Source: Paracoccus lutimaris (lineage in GTDB: Bacteria > Pseudomonadota > Alphaproteobacteria > Rhodobacterales > Rhodobacteraceae). Taken from it: 58,624 nucleotides of DNA. Under the pieces are notes generated by a model. It worked only from the letters and a program-made list of their open reading frames with translations. It searched no databases and had not been told where the DNA came from. The translations under genes were made by a program, and so were the position numbers. Below, in pieces: positions 46,797-55,909 of the stretch. Position 1 is the stretch's first letter; each line of letters starts with the position of its first letter. The stretch covers positions 1 to 58,624 of the forward strand of contig NZ_QPJL01000023.1 in NCBI RefSeq assembly GCF_003337565.1. Direction: 5' to 3'.

Positions 46797-47803
46797 ACCC
46801 GTTCAGCCGCATGCAGGGTGAAGGCGGGCGTCCCGCCCCGGCCCGGCCCGTACCCGCGCGGCCTGCGCCCGCGCAGCAGCGCGTGCAGCGCCGCGACCCG
46901 GCGCCCTCGCGGTTGGCTTACCGGCTGAACCGGATGATGCTGCGCCCGATCGTGCGCCGGCTGGTGCATATCGGCATTCCCGCCTTTCTGGCGGCGCTGG
47001 TCGCGGGGATCTGGCTCTCGGACGAGACGCGCCGCGCCAATCTGACCGGCGGTATCGACGGGATCGTGGACAAGGTCCAGCACCGCGAGGCTTTCATGGT
47101 CAAGATGATGACCATCGAGGGCGCTTCGCCGGTGGTGGACAAGGGGTTGCGGGCCATGGTGCCGGTGGATCTGCCGGCGTCCAGCTTTGACATCGATCTG
47201 GACACGCTGCGCGAGCGGGTGCTGAAGCTCGATGCCGTCGAGGCGGTCGATCTGCGCATCAAGCCCGGCGGCATCCTGTCGGCCGTGGTGACGGAACGCG
47301 TGCCGGTGGTGATGTGGCGCCATGCGCGCGGGATCGAGCTTCTGGACAAGACCGGCCATCGTGTCGCCTCGGCCACCTCACGCGAGGTGCGGGGCGATCT
47401 GCCGATCATCGCGGGTGAGGGGGCCGACCGCGCCGCCGCCGAGGCGCTGGCGCTGATCGATGCCGCCGGTCCGATCCTGCCGCGCCTGCGCGGGCTGGAA
47501 CGGGTGGGGGAACGGCGCTGGGACGTGGTTCTGGACCGTGGCCAGCGCATCAAGCTGCCGGCCGAGGATGCCCTGCAAGCGCTTGAACGCGCCATCGCGC
47601 TGGATCGCGCGCAAAGCATGCTGGACCGCGATATTGCCGTGATCGATCTGCGCCATGCCGCGCGCCCGGTGGTGCGGCTGGGGCTTGAGGCGCAAAACGC
47701 CATCCGCGTCGCGCGGGGCCAGCCAAAGCTGGATGCGAACGGTCAGCCGATCGATCCGGAAATCGCGAAAAAGACCGATAAAAATTCGAAGAATAACGGG
47801 TAA
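46784..47803 (+). CDS. ftsQ: Cell division protein FtsQ
   Basis: FtsQ is the single-pass scaffold of the FtsQLB complex. 339 residues: a Pro/Ala/Arg-rich cytoplasmic part, one transmembrane helix (about 67-83), a POTRA domain (MMTIEGASPVVDKGLRAMVPVDLPASSF) and the beta domain. GAGGAGG precedes the start at 46784. Within ddl-ftsQ-ftsA. Confidence 0.93.
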   Translation: MQGLNPFSRMQGEGGRPAPARPVPARPAPAQQRVQRRDPAPSRLAYRLNRMMLRPIVRRLVHIGIPAFLAALVAGIWLSDETRRANLTGGIDGIVDKVQHREAFMVKMMTIEGASPVVDKGLRAMVPVDLPASSFDIDLDTLRERVLKLDAVEAVDLRIKPGGILSAVVTERVPVVMWRHARGIELLDKTGHRVASATSREVRGDLPIIAGEGADRAAAEALALIDAAGPILPRLRGLERVGERRWDVVLDRGQRIKLPAEDALQALERAIALDRAQSMLDRDIAVIDLRHAARPVVRLGLEAQNAIRVARGQPKLDANGQPIDPEIAKKTDKNSKNNG

Positions 47804-47824
47804 TACATTGAGAGGGCGGGGGAA

Positions 47825-49159
47825 ATGAGGGATCTTTGTCAGGGTCAGCGGGCCATGCGAAGCATGCGCCGTCAGGCCATGCAGCGCGGCGTGATCGCGG
47901 TTCTTGACATCGGCACCTCGAAAATCGCCTGCCTCGTGCTGCAATTCGATGGCCCCGGCCAGTTCCGCGAAACCGATGGTGTCGGCCCGATGGCCGGCCA
48001 GTCGAATTTCCGCGTCATCGGCACCGCCCATACCCGTTCGCGCGGCATGCGCTATGGCGAGATCGAGACCATGGCCGAGACCGAGCGCGCCATCCGCACC
48101 GTCATCCAGTCGGCGCAGAAGGTGGCGGGGGTCCGCGTCGATCACGTCATCGCCTGCATCTCTGGCGCGCGGCCCGCGTCCTATGGGCTGGCGGGCGAGA
48201 TTTCGCTAAGCGCGGGCAAGGTGACCGAACAATGCGTGGCCCGGGTGCTGGGCGCCTGCGACGTGCCGGATTTCGGCCGTGGACGCGAGGTGCTGCACGC
48301 CCAGCCGGTCAATTTCGCCATCGATGGCCGCTCGGGCCTGTCGGACCCGCGCGACCAGTCGGGCAACAAGCTGGCCTGCGACATGCATGTGCTGACCATC
48401 GACGGCGACGCCGCCGGCAATCTGGTGCATTGCATCCGCCGCTGCGACATGGAGCTGGCGGGGGTGGCCTCGGCCTCATACGCCTCGGGGCTGGCGGCGC
48501 TGGTCGAGGACGAGCAGGAACTGGGCGCGGCCTGCATCGATCTGGGCGGCGGCACCACGGGTGTCTCGGTCTTTATCCGCAAGCACATGATCTTTGCCGA
48601 TGCGGTGCGATTCGGCGGCGAGCTGATCACCCAGGATATCGCCAAGGGCCTGCGCGTCAGCCATGCCGTGGCCGAGCGGCTGAAGACGCTGCATGGCGGG
48701 CTGGAGGCCACCGGCCGCGACGACCGCGAGATGATCGAACTGGGCGGCGAGACCGGCGATTGGGACACCGACCGCCGTGCCGTCAGCCGCGCCGACCTGA
48801 TCGGCATCATGCGCCCCCGCGTCGAGGAAATCCTTGAGAAAGTGGGTGAGATTCTGGACGCAGCCGGCTTTGATTTCATGCCTTCTCGTCAGATCGTGCT
48901 GACCGGCGGCGGCAGCCAGATCCCCGGTCTGGACGTGCTGGCCTCGCGCATGCTGGGGCAAAGCGTGCGCATCGGCAGACCTTTGCGCATTCAGGGCCTG
49001 CCCCATAACGCGACCGCGCCCAGCTTCTCGTCGGCCATCGGGCTGGCGCTGCTGACGGCGCATCCGCAGGACGAATGGTGGGATTTCGACATGCCCACCG
49101 AACACTATCCGGCGCGCAGCCTGCGCCGTGCCTATCGCTGGTTTCGCAACAACTGGTAG
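47825..49159 (+). CDS. ftsA: Cell division protein FtsA
   Basis: FtsA is the actin-like protein that anchors FtsZ to the membrane. 444 residues; IAVLDIGTSKIACLVL (phosphate 1), ACIDLGGGTTGVSVF (phosphate 2), the SHVHV-equivalent domain 1C, and the adenosine loop LTGGGSQIPGL. The C-terminal SLRRAYRWFRNNW is the amphipathic membrane-targeting helix. The N-terminal 20 residues before VIAVLD are longer than in E. coli. Confidence 0.95.
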   Translation: MRDLCQGQRAMRSMRRQAMQRGVIAVLDIGTSKIACLVLQFDGPGQFRETDGVGPMAGQSNFRVIGTAHTRSRGMRYGEIETMAETERAIRTVIQSAQKVAGVRVDHVIACISGARPASYGLAGEISLSAGKVTEQCVARVLGACDVPDFGRGREVLHAQPVNFAIDGRSGLSDPRDQSGNKLACDMHVLTIDGDAAGNLVHCIRRCDMELAGVASASYASGLAALVEDEQELGAACIDLGGGTTGVSVFIRKHMIFADAVRFGGELITQDIAKGLRVSHAVAERLKTLHGGLEATGRDDREMIELGGETGDWDTDRRAVSRADLIGIMRPRVEEILEKVGEILDAAGFDFMPSRQIVLTGGGSQIPGLDVLASRMLGQSVRIGRPLRIQGLPHNATAPSFSSAIGLALLTAHPQDEWWDFDMPTEHYPARSLRRAYRWFRNNW

Positions 49160-49283
49160 TTGAGCGAAACGCCGATGCGGTGGTGGCGGTTGATCCCCCC
49201 ACCAGATGCTGGAGAATGGGCAATATACCGCCGATACTTAGCGGCCAAACCGCCATATTTTGTGGGTCTCCCGTGTTTTTCGG

Positions 49284-49312
49284 GTGACGCTCGACGCGAA
49301 TCTGGCTAGGCT
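49284..49312 (+). promoter_or_regulatory. Candidate ftsZ promoter with GANTC site in spacer
   Basis: GTGACG (49284-49289), 17 bases, TAGGCT (49307-49312). GAATC (49298-49302) sits in the spacer and GATTC (49328-49332) about 16 bases after the -10. In Caulobacter, CcrM methylation of GANTC in the ftsZ promoter is known to affect transcription. Confidence 0.45.
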
Positions 49313-49378
49313 CGAGCCAATCTAGGGGATTCGACCGGGCACCACGTCCGGCGCAAACATTACGAGGGCAGGCGAGAC

Positions 49379-51061
49379 ATGGAACGGCAGATCCATCTGA
49401 TGCTGAACGATGACCAGGAGCTGAAGCCGCGCATCACCGTTTTCGGCGTGGGTGGGGCAGGCGGCAACGCGGTCAACAACATGATCGACAAGCAGCTTGA
49501 GGGCGTGGAATTCGTGGTCGCGAATACCGATGCGCAGGCGCTGCAATCCTCCAAGGCCGACCAGCGCATCCAGATCGGTCCGAAAGTGACCGAAGGTCTG
49601 GGCGCGGGCGCCAAGCCCTCGATCGGCGCGAAAGCCGCCGAGGAAACCATCGAGGATATCGTTGACCACCTGATGGGCGCGCATATGTGCTTCATCACCG
49701 CTGGCATGGGCGGCGGCACCGGCACCGGCGCCGCCCCGATCATCGCGCAGGCCGCGCGCGAGATGGGCATCCTGACCGTCGGCGTGGTGACCAAGCCCTT
49801 CCAGTTCGAAGGCTCCAAGCGGATGCGTCAGGCTGAGGAGGGCGTCGAGGCCCTGCAGAAGGTCGTCGACACGCTGATCATCATCCCGAACCAGAACCTG
49901 TTCCGTCTGGCCAACGAAAAGACCACCTTCACCGAAGCCTTCGCCATGGCCGATGACGTGCTCTATCAGGGCGTCAAGGGTGTGACCGACCTGATGGTGC
50001 GTCCGGGCCTGATCAACCTCGACTTCGCCGACGTCCGCGCGGTGATGGACGAGATGGGCAAGGCAATGATGGGCACCGGCGAAGCCTCGGGCGAGAACCG
50101 CGCCGTGCAGGCCGCCGAGAAGGCGATCGCCAACCCGCTCTTGGATGAAATCAGCCTGAACGGCGCCAAGGGCGTGCTGATCAACATCACCGGCGGCTAT
50201 GACCTGACCCTGTTCGAAATGGACGAGGCGGCCGAAAAAATCCGCGAAAAGGTCGATCCCGACGCGAATATCATCGTCGGCTCGACGCTGGACCCGTCGC
50301 TGGACGGCGCCATCCGCGTCTCGGTCGTGGCAACCGGCATCGATGCGGCTGTGGCCGAGATCCCCGCGCCGCGCCGTGGCATGAAAGAGCCGCTGACCCA
50401 GAACCCGGTCGTGGCCCAGAAGCCCGCCGAGGAAGATCTGCCGGTGCCGCCGCGCCGCTCGGCCCCGGTGGCCGAGACCGTCGAGCAGCCGGCCCCGCGC
50501 CCGCAGCAGGCCGCCGCCCCGGCGCCGCGCTATGACGCGCCCCGCTATGACGAGGAAGAGATGATGCCGCGCCCGGCCTATCAGCCGGCGGAACAGCGCC
50601 AGCCCGAGCAGCGTCAACCCGCCCCCGCGTCGCAGGCTGACATGCTGAACGGTGACGCCAGCGGTTTCCTGGCGCCGACCCGCCGTGCGCCGCAAGCGCC
50701 CGCCGGCACGCCCTCGGACGCGGTGATGCAGCGTCTGGCCGCCGCCGTGCAGCGCGCACCCGAACGTCAGGCCGCCGCCGCGCAAAGCCGTCAGGCTGCG
50801 CAACCCCAGCAGCCCGCACCCGAGGCCCCGCGCGCCAATCCCGGCCGCATGGCCGGCCTGTCGCGCATGCTTGAGCGCATCTCGGGCCATGCCGAGCCGA
50901 CCGAGAAACCCGCCCCGGCGACCATCGCCGAGCGCGTGAACGAACGCGTCGCCTCGCGCTCGCGCAGCGGATTCGATGCCGGTTTCGACGATCTGGCCAG
51001 CCCGGACCGCGCTGACGACAATGTCGAAATTCCGGCTTTCCTGCGCCGTCAGGCAAACTGA
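49379..51061 (+). CDS. ftsZ: Cell division GTPase FtsZ
   Basis: FtsZ forms the Z-ring. 560 residues, well over the roughly 380 of E. coli, because the linker (about residues 330-545) is long and rich in Pro, Ala, Gln and Arg, as in other Alphaproteobacteria. The GTP site GGGTGTG (about 110-116) and the T7 loop [11 protein letters not shown] are intact. The C-terminal peptide [14 protein letters not shown] binds FtsA and others. It has its own promoter and terminator. Confidence 0.97.
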   Translation: MERQIHLMLNDDQELKPRITVFGVGGAGGNAVNNMIDKQLEGVEFVVANTDAQALQSSKADQRIQIGPKVTEGLGAGAKPSIGAKAAEETIEDIVDHLMGAHMCFITAGMGGGTGTGAAPIIAQAAREMGILTVGVVTKPFQFEGSKRMRQAEEGVEALQKVVDTLIIIPNQNLFRLANEKTTFTEAFAMADDVLYQGVKGVTDLMVRPGLINLDFADVRAVMDEMGKAMMGTGEASGENRAVQAAEKAIANPLLDEISLNGAKGVLINITGGYDLTLFEMDEAAEKIREKVDPDANIIVGSTLDPSLDGAIRVSVVATGIDAAVAEIPAPRRGMKEPLTQNPVVAQKPAEEDLPVPPRRSAPVAETVEQPAPRPQQAAAPAPRYDAPRYDEEEMMPRPAYQPAEQRQPEQRQPAPASQADMLNGDASGFLAPTRRAPQAPAGTPSDAVMQRLAAAVQRAPERQAAAAQSRQAAQPQQPAPEAPRANPGRMAGLSRMLERISGHAEPTEKPAPATIAERVNERVASRSRSGFDAGFDDLASPDRADDNVEIPAFLRRQAN

Positions 51062-51095
51062 TCCGTTCACGTTTTTTATGACGATAAACCAAGAG

Positions 51096-51120
51096 GGACC
51101 ACTTCGGTGGTCCTTTTTCT
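51096..51120 (+). terminator. Terminator of ftsZ
   Basis: A 7-bp stem GGACCAC / GTGGTCC with a TTCG tetraloop (51096-51113) and a T run, about 35 bases after the ftsZ stop. Confidence 0.92.
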
Positions 51121-51204
51121 TTTGAATCTTAAAGGTTTGCCGCGCTGCGGCGCAAAGGCGCCGGAGTCCCGGTCCGATTGTTACATGCCGTTACAATTCG
51201 TTAA

Positions 51205-51233
51205 TTGAGTGACGGGGGGTGCGTGCCTAACTG
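51205..51233 (+). promoter_or_regulatory. Promoter of lpxC
   Basis: TTGAGT (51205-51210), a 17-base spacer and TAACTG (51228-51233), 63 bases before the lpxC start. Confidence 0.55.
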
Positions 51234-51295
51234 AGGATCAGCAGCGGGGGACAGTCCCTGGATGCATAGCGAATTCTGAAACGGCAGGCAGACTC

Positions 51296-52234
51296 ATGCA
51301 GACGACAATTGCTCAGAAAGCCCGGTTCCGCGGTGTGGGACTGCATTCGGGTGCGGCTGTCCGGCTGGCGATCCTGCCGGCCCCTGCAGATCACGGCATC
51401 GTCTTCGTCCGCACCGATCTGGACGGCGTCCGCATTCCGGCGCGCTGGGACCATGTGACGCCCTCGCAGCTTTGCACGCTTCTGGACAATGGCCAGGGCG
51501 TCACCGTCTCGACGGTCGAACATGTCATGGCCGCGCTGATCGGCACCGGCATCAACAATGCCGTGGTCGAGGTGAACGGGCCGGAAATCCCGATCCTCGA
51601 CGGCTCGTCGGCGCCCTTCGTGCAAGGCATCCTTGAGGCTGGCCTGCGCCGCCAGCTGGCGCCGCTGCGCGCGATTCGCGTGCTGCGCCCCATCGAGGTG
51701 CGGGTCGGCGAAGGTTTCGCCCGGCTCTCGCCCGCCGATCACCTGCAGATCCATTTCGACATCGACTTCACCGATGCCGCGATCGGCCATCAGGAAAAGC
51801 AGCTGGACATGGCCAACGGCACCTTCGTGCATGAGCTGATGGACAGCCGCACCTTCTGCCGTCAGGCCGATGTCATCCAGATGCAGCAGAATGGTCTGGC
51901 GCTTGGCGGGACCTATCTGAACGCGGTTGTGATCGATGGCGACAAGGTGCTGTCGCCCGGCGGCCTGCGCCACGCCGACGAAGCCGTGCGCCACAAGATG
52001 CTGGACGCCGTGGGCGATCTGGGTCTGGCGGGGGCGCCGCTGCTGGCGCTTTATACCGGGCACCGTGCCGGTCACGCGATGACCAACAAGCTGCTGCGGG
52101 CGTTGTTTGCCGCGCCCGACGCCTGGGAATGGGTGACCCTGACCCCGGCGATGGAGCAGCAGCTTCCGGGCGCCGGGGTTGTTGCCTCGGGCGCGCGGAT
52201 CGCGCCGCGCGTGCATGAGCTGGCCTTCGCCTGA
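51296..52234 (+). CDS. lpxC: UDP-3-O-acyl-N-acetylglucosamine deacetylase
   Basis: LpxC is the zinc deacetylase that commits to lipid A synthesis. 312 residues; the start at 51296 gives MQTTIAQKARFRGVGLHSG. The zinc His in STVEHVMAAL and HKMLDAVGDL, with the TGHRAGH segment, are present. It has its own promoter after the ftsZ terminator. The downstream gene is bamD. Confidence 0.95.
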   Translation: MQTTIAQKARFRGVGLHSGAAVRLAILPAPADHGIVFVRTDLDGVRIPARWDHVTPSQLCTLLDNGQGVTVSTVEHVMAALIGTGINNAVVEVNGPEIPILDGSSAPFVQGILEAGLRRQLAPLRAIRVLRPIEVRVGEGFARLSPADHLQIHFDIDFTDAAIGHQEKQLDMANGTFVHELMDSRTFCRQADVIQMQQNGLALGGTYLNAVVIDGDKVLSPGGLRHADEAVRHKMLDAVGDLGLAGAPLLALYTGHRAGHAMTNKLLRALFAAPDAWEWVTLTPAMEQQLPGAGVVASGARIAPRVHELAFA

Positions 52235-52276
52235 AGGCGGCGGTCCGCACAGCGAATTTTTTCCGGTTTTGGCATT

Positions 52277-52305
52277 TTGCGCAGCCAGATTTTCTGTGCT
52301 AGGAC
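52277..52305 (+). promoter_or_regulatory. Candidate promoter of bamD
   Basis: TTGCGC (52277-52282), 17 bases, TAGGAC (52300-52305), about 60 bases before bamD. Confidence 0.5.
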
Positions 52306-52365
52306 GTCCGGGCTGTGCAGGCATATCCCTGCGGGGCGGCGTAAGATTCTGACGGGCAGGGTAGA

Positions 52366-53208
52366 ATGACAGTCTTCAGATCGGGGTACTTGGTCGCGGC
52401 TGTGCTGTCGGTCGGCCTTCTGGCGGGATGTGGCGGTGGCGGCGGCAATACGTCCGAATCGTTCGAGAATTTCACCGCCGAGGAAATCTACAAGCGCGGC
52501 GAATACGAGCTTGAGAACTCCGGCAAGCCCAAGGACGCGGTGAAATACTTCACCGAGATCGAGCGGCTTTACCCTTATTCCGAATGGGCCAAGCGGGCGC
52601 TGATCATGCAGGCCTATTCCTATCACCGCGCCCATGACTATGAAGAGGCGCGCGGCGCCGCCCAGCGGTTCCTCGACACCTATCCGGGCGACGAGGACGC
52701 GGCCTATGCGAAATACCTGCTGGCGCTCAGCTATTATGACCAGATCGACGAGGTCGGCCGCGACCAGGGCCTGACCTTCCAGGCGCTGCAATCGCTGCGC
52801 GAGGTGATCGAGGAATATCCCGACAGCGAATATGCGCGCTCGGCGATCCTGAAATTCGACCTGGCCTTCGACCATCTGGCGGCCAAGGAAATGGAGATCG
52901 GGCGCTATTACCTCAAGCGCGGGCACTATACGGCCGCCATCAACCGCTTCCGCGTCGTGGTCGAGGAATACCAGACCACCACCCATACGCCCGAGGCGCT
53001 GATGCGTCTGGTCGAGGCCTATCTGGCGCTTGGCCTGAACGATCAGGCGCAGACGGCAGGGGCGATTCTGGGCCATAACTTCAAGTCCTCACCCTTCTAT
53101 GTCGATGCCTATGCGCAGCTGCGCGGTCATGGTCTCAGCCCGCAGGCCAAGGGCGACAGCTGGCTGACCGGGGTCTATCGTCAGGTCGTGCAGGGCAAGT
53201 GGCTGTGA
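52366..53208 (+). CDS. bamD: Outer-membrane assembly lipoprotein BamD
   Basis: BamD is an essential lipoprotein of the BAM complex. 280 residues with lipobox LLAGC (Cys22) and five TPR-like repeats, including YKRGEYELENSGKPKDAVKYFTEIERLYPYSEWA and the conserved FLDTYPGDEDAAYAKYLLALSYYDQI. 30 bases before recN. Confidence 0.94.
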   Translation: MTVFRSGYLVAAVLSVGLLAGCGGGGGNTSESFENFTAEEIYKRGEYELENSGKPKDAVKYFTEIERLYPYSEWAKRALIMQAYSYHRAHDYEEARGAAQRFLDTYPGDEDAAYAKYLLALSYYDQIDEVGRDQGLTFQALQSLREVIEEYPDSEYARSAILKFDLAFDHLAAKEMEIGRYYLKRGHYTAAINRFRVVVEEYQTTTHTPEALMRLVEAYLALGLNDQAQTAGAILGHNFKSSPFYVDAYAQLRGHGLSPQAKGDSWLTGVYRQVVQGKWL

Positions 53209-53238
53209 CGGGGCGCTGACGCGCCGACAGGTGGGGCG

Positions 53239-54888
53239 ATGCTGCGTTCGCTGGACATTCGCGACATGCTGCTGATCGACCGGCTGGAACTTGATTTCCA
53301 GCCGGGCCTCAACGTGTTGACCGGCGAGACCGGGGCCGGCAAGTCGATCCTTCTGGACTGTCTGGGTTTCGTGCTGGGCTGGCGCGGGCGCGCCGATCTG
53401 GTGCGCGCTGGTGCCGCGCAGGGCGAGGTCACGGCGGTCTTTGACCTGCCTGCCGGCCATCCCGCCCGCACGGTTCTGGACGAGGCCGGCTTTCCCGTCT
53501 CGGACGAATTGATCCTGCGCCGCGTCAATGGCGGTGACGGGCGCAAGACCGGCTGGATCAATGACCGCCGCGCCTCGGGCGAGGTGCTGCGGCTCTTGTC
53601 GGAAACGCTGGTGGAACTGCATGGCCAGCATGACGATCGCGGACTTCTGAACCCGCGCGGGCACCGGCTGCTGCTGGACGCCTTCGCCGGTGTCGATCTG
53701 CCCCCCCTGCGCGCCGCATGGACCGCCCGGCGCGAGGCGCGCGCGGCTTTTACCGAAGCCGAGGCCGCCCTGGCCGCCGCCCGGGGTGAAGAGGAATTCC
53801 TGCGCCACGCCGTCGCTGAACTCGACAAGCTCGACCCGCAGCCCGGAGAAGAGGCGGAACTGGATGCCCGCCGCCGCGCCATGCAGGGGGCCGAGCGCAT
53901 CCGCGCCGATGTCGCCCGTGCTTTGCAGGCTCTGGGCTCTGACGGGGCCGAGGGGGCGATGCTGGATGCCGCGCGTTGGCTGGACGGTGCCGCCGAGCGG
54001 GCCGAGGGCCGGCTTGAAGCCCCCGCAGGCGCGCTGCAACGGGCACTGATCGAGCTAGGCGAGGCCGTATCCGGCGTCGAGGCGGCGCTGGAGGCGATGG
54101 ATTTCGACCCGCGCGACCTTGAGGCCACCGAAGAGCGGCTTTTCGCGTTGCGGGCGCTGGCGCGCAAGCATGACGTTCTGGCCGACGATCTGGCGGGACT
54201 GGCCGAGACGCTGCGCACCCGTCTTGGCCGCATCGACGCGGGCGAGGGCAACCTTGCCCGGCTGACTGACGCGGTCGCCACGGCTGACGCAGGCTATGAC
54301 AAGGCAGCCTTGGCGATGACCGCCGAAAGGGTGGCGGCCGCCAAGCGGCTAGATGCCGCGATGGCGGCCGAACTTGCGCCCCTGAAGATGGAGCGCGCGA
54401 TTTTCGAGACCCGGCTGGCCGAGGCCGAGCCCGGCCCCGAGGGGCGCGATGCGGTGGCTTTTACCGTTGCAACCAACCCCGGTGCGCCGGCTGGCCCCTT
54501 GGACAAGATCGCCTCGGGGGGCGAGCTTTCGCGCTTTCTGCTGGCGCTGAAGGTCTGTCTGGCGCGCGGCAATGACGCGCTGGTGCTGATCTTTGACGAG
54601 ATCGACCGCGGTGTCGGCGGCGCGACGGCCGATGCGGTGGGCCGGCGTCTGGCCCGGCTGGCTGAGGGGGCGCAGGTGCTGGTCGTCACCCACAGCCCGC
54701 AGGTCGCGGCTTTGGGCGGCAATCACTTCCGGGTGGCGAAATCGGTGGAGGGCGGCATGACCACATCTGAGGTCGCGGCCCTGACCGACAGCCAACGCAT
54801 CGAGGAAATCGCCCGCATGCTGGCCGGCGAGGAAATCACCCCCGCCGCCAAAGAGGCGGCCAAGGTGCTGCTTGAGGGCCGCGCCTAG
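53239..54888 (+). CDS. recN: DNA repair protein RecN
   Basis: RecN is an SMC-like ATPase for double-strand break repair. 549 residues: N-terminal LDIRDMLLIDRLELDFQPGLNVLTGETGAGKS Walker A (about 30-37), a coiled-coil middle, and the C-terminal ATPase with LDKIASGGELSRFLLALKV signature and LIFDEIDRGVGG Walker B. Confidence 0.95.
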   Translation: MLRSLDIRDMLLIDRLELDFQPGLNVLTGETGAGKSILLDCLGFVLGWRGRADLVRAGAAQGEVTAVFDLPAGHPARTVLDEAGFPVSDELILRRVNGGDGRKTGWINDRRASGEVLRLLSETLVELHGQHDDRGLLNPRGHRLLLDAFAGVDLPPLRAAWTARREARAAFTEAEAALAAARGEEEFLRHAVAELDKLDPQPGEEAELDARRRAMQGAERIRADVARALQALGSDGAEGAMLDAARWLDGAAERAEGRLEAPAGALQRALIELGEAVSGVEAALEAMDFDPRDLEATEERLFALRALARKHDVLADDLAGLAETLRTRLGRIDAGEGNLARLTDAVATADAGYDKAALAMTAERVAAAKRLDAAMAAELAPLKMERAIFETRLAEAEPGPEGRDAVAFTVATNPGAPAGPLDKIASGGELSRFLLALKVCLARGNDALVLIFDEIDRGVGGATADAVGRRLARLAEGAQVLVVTHSPQVAALGGNHFRVAKSVEGGMTTSEVAALTDSQRIEEIARMLAGEEITPAAKEAAKVLLEGRA

Positions 54889-55132
54889 GCGACGCGCAAG
54901 CCCCTGCCGTCAGGACGTCACCATATGGCCCGGTCCTGATGGTTTCCGATCTCAACAATCTTGTTTTCAGTGATCCGCCGAACCCGGCCATGCCGCGCGA
55001 TGACCTGCGCCGCGGCCCTTGCCCGCCGGGGGCGGACGCATGATCGCGGCGGCTCGACGCCGCCCTGCGCCGGTGACATGATGCCGCTTGACGCCTTCTG
55101 CACAAGATCAAGACCCAGATAAAGGACAGCCC

Positions 55133-55783
55133 ATGACCGCCGCCGCCACCGGACAGATCCGCCTCGACATCTTCGCCGATCCGGTCTGCCCCTGGTGCCT
55201 GATCGGCAAGGCCGAACTTGACCGCGCGCTTGAGACCCGCCCCGGCCACCCCTTTGCCATCACCTGGCAACCCTTTCGGCTGGACCCGCAGATGCCGCCC
55301 GCCGGCATGCCCTATACGGCCTACATGAAGATGAAATTCGGCAATGAGGCCGGCATCATCGCGGCGATGAAGCCGGTCATGGAGGCCTCTGAGCGGCTTG
55401 GCCTCTGGATCAATCCCTCGCTGATCGAACGGGTGCCGAATACGCTCAACGCCAATCGCCTGCTTTATTGGGCGGGGCTCGAGGAGGTGCAGACACCGGT
55501 CATGTCGGCCTTGATGCGGGCCTATTGGCGCGAGGGGCAGAACCTCGCGAACCCGGATGTTCTGGTCGCCATCGGCGAAAAGGCCGGGATGCGGGGCGAG
55601 ATGATCCGCCGTCTGCTGGCCTCTGACGCCGACCGCGACGAGGTCCAGCGCCGGGAGCTGCATGCTCGCGAACGCGGCATCACCTCGGTCCCGACCTTCA
55701 TCGTCGCCGACAGCCATGTGGTGACCGGCGCCCAGCCCGCCGCCTTGTGGCAAAACGTCATCGACGAGCTGACCGGGAAATGA
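55133..55783 (+). CDS. DsbA-family oxidoreductase (FrnE-like)
   Basis: A 216-residue cytoplasmic thioredoxin-fold protein of the DsbA/FrnE (2-hydroxychromene-2-carboxylate isomerase-like) group. The redox motif is CPWC (Cys19-Cys22), with the cis-proline region GITSVPTFIV near the C-terminus. There is no signal peptide. AAAGGA precedes the start. The substrate is not known. Confidence 0.9.
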   Translation: MTAAATGQIRLDIFADPVCPWCLIGKAELDRALETRPGHPFAITWQPFRLDPQMPPAGMPYTAYMKMKFGNEAGIIAAMKPVMEASERLGLWINPSLIERVPNTLNANRLLYWAGLEEVQTPVMSALMRAYWREGQNLANPDVLVAIGEKAGMRGEMIRRLLASDADRDEVQRRELHARERGITSVPTFIVADSHVVTGAQPAALWQNVIDELTGK

Positions 55784-55909
55784 TCGGGCGCATCTGCTTC
55801 GGGGCTGACCTTTCGGTCGCGCGACGGCCAGCCACGATGCGGACTTCAACCCGCGCCATGTCGTGATTATCTGTTATCCTCGGCCCGAGACCGCGCCCAA
55901 GGATAGATC

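Noticed and set aside
54918..55103. 61-codon minus-strand frame between recN and the DsbA-like gene
   Set aside because: No ribosome binding site, no family recognised, and no partner; the region is best left as intergenic.
55784..55909. Cobalamin riboswitch before nrdJ
   Set aside because: The 126-base region is too short and lacks a B12-box-like sequence.
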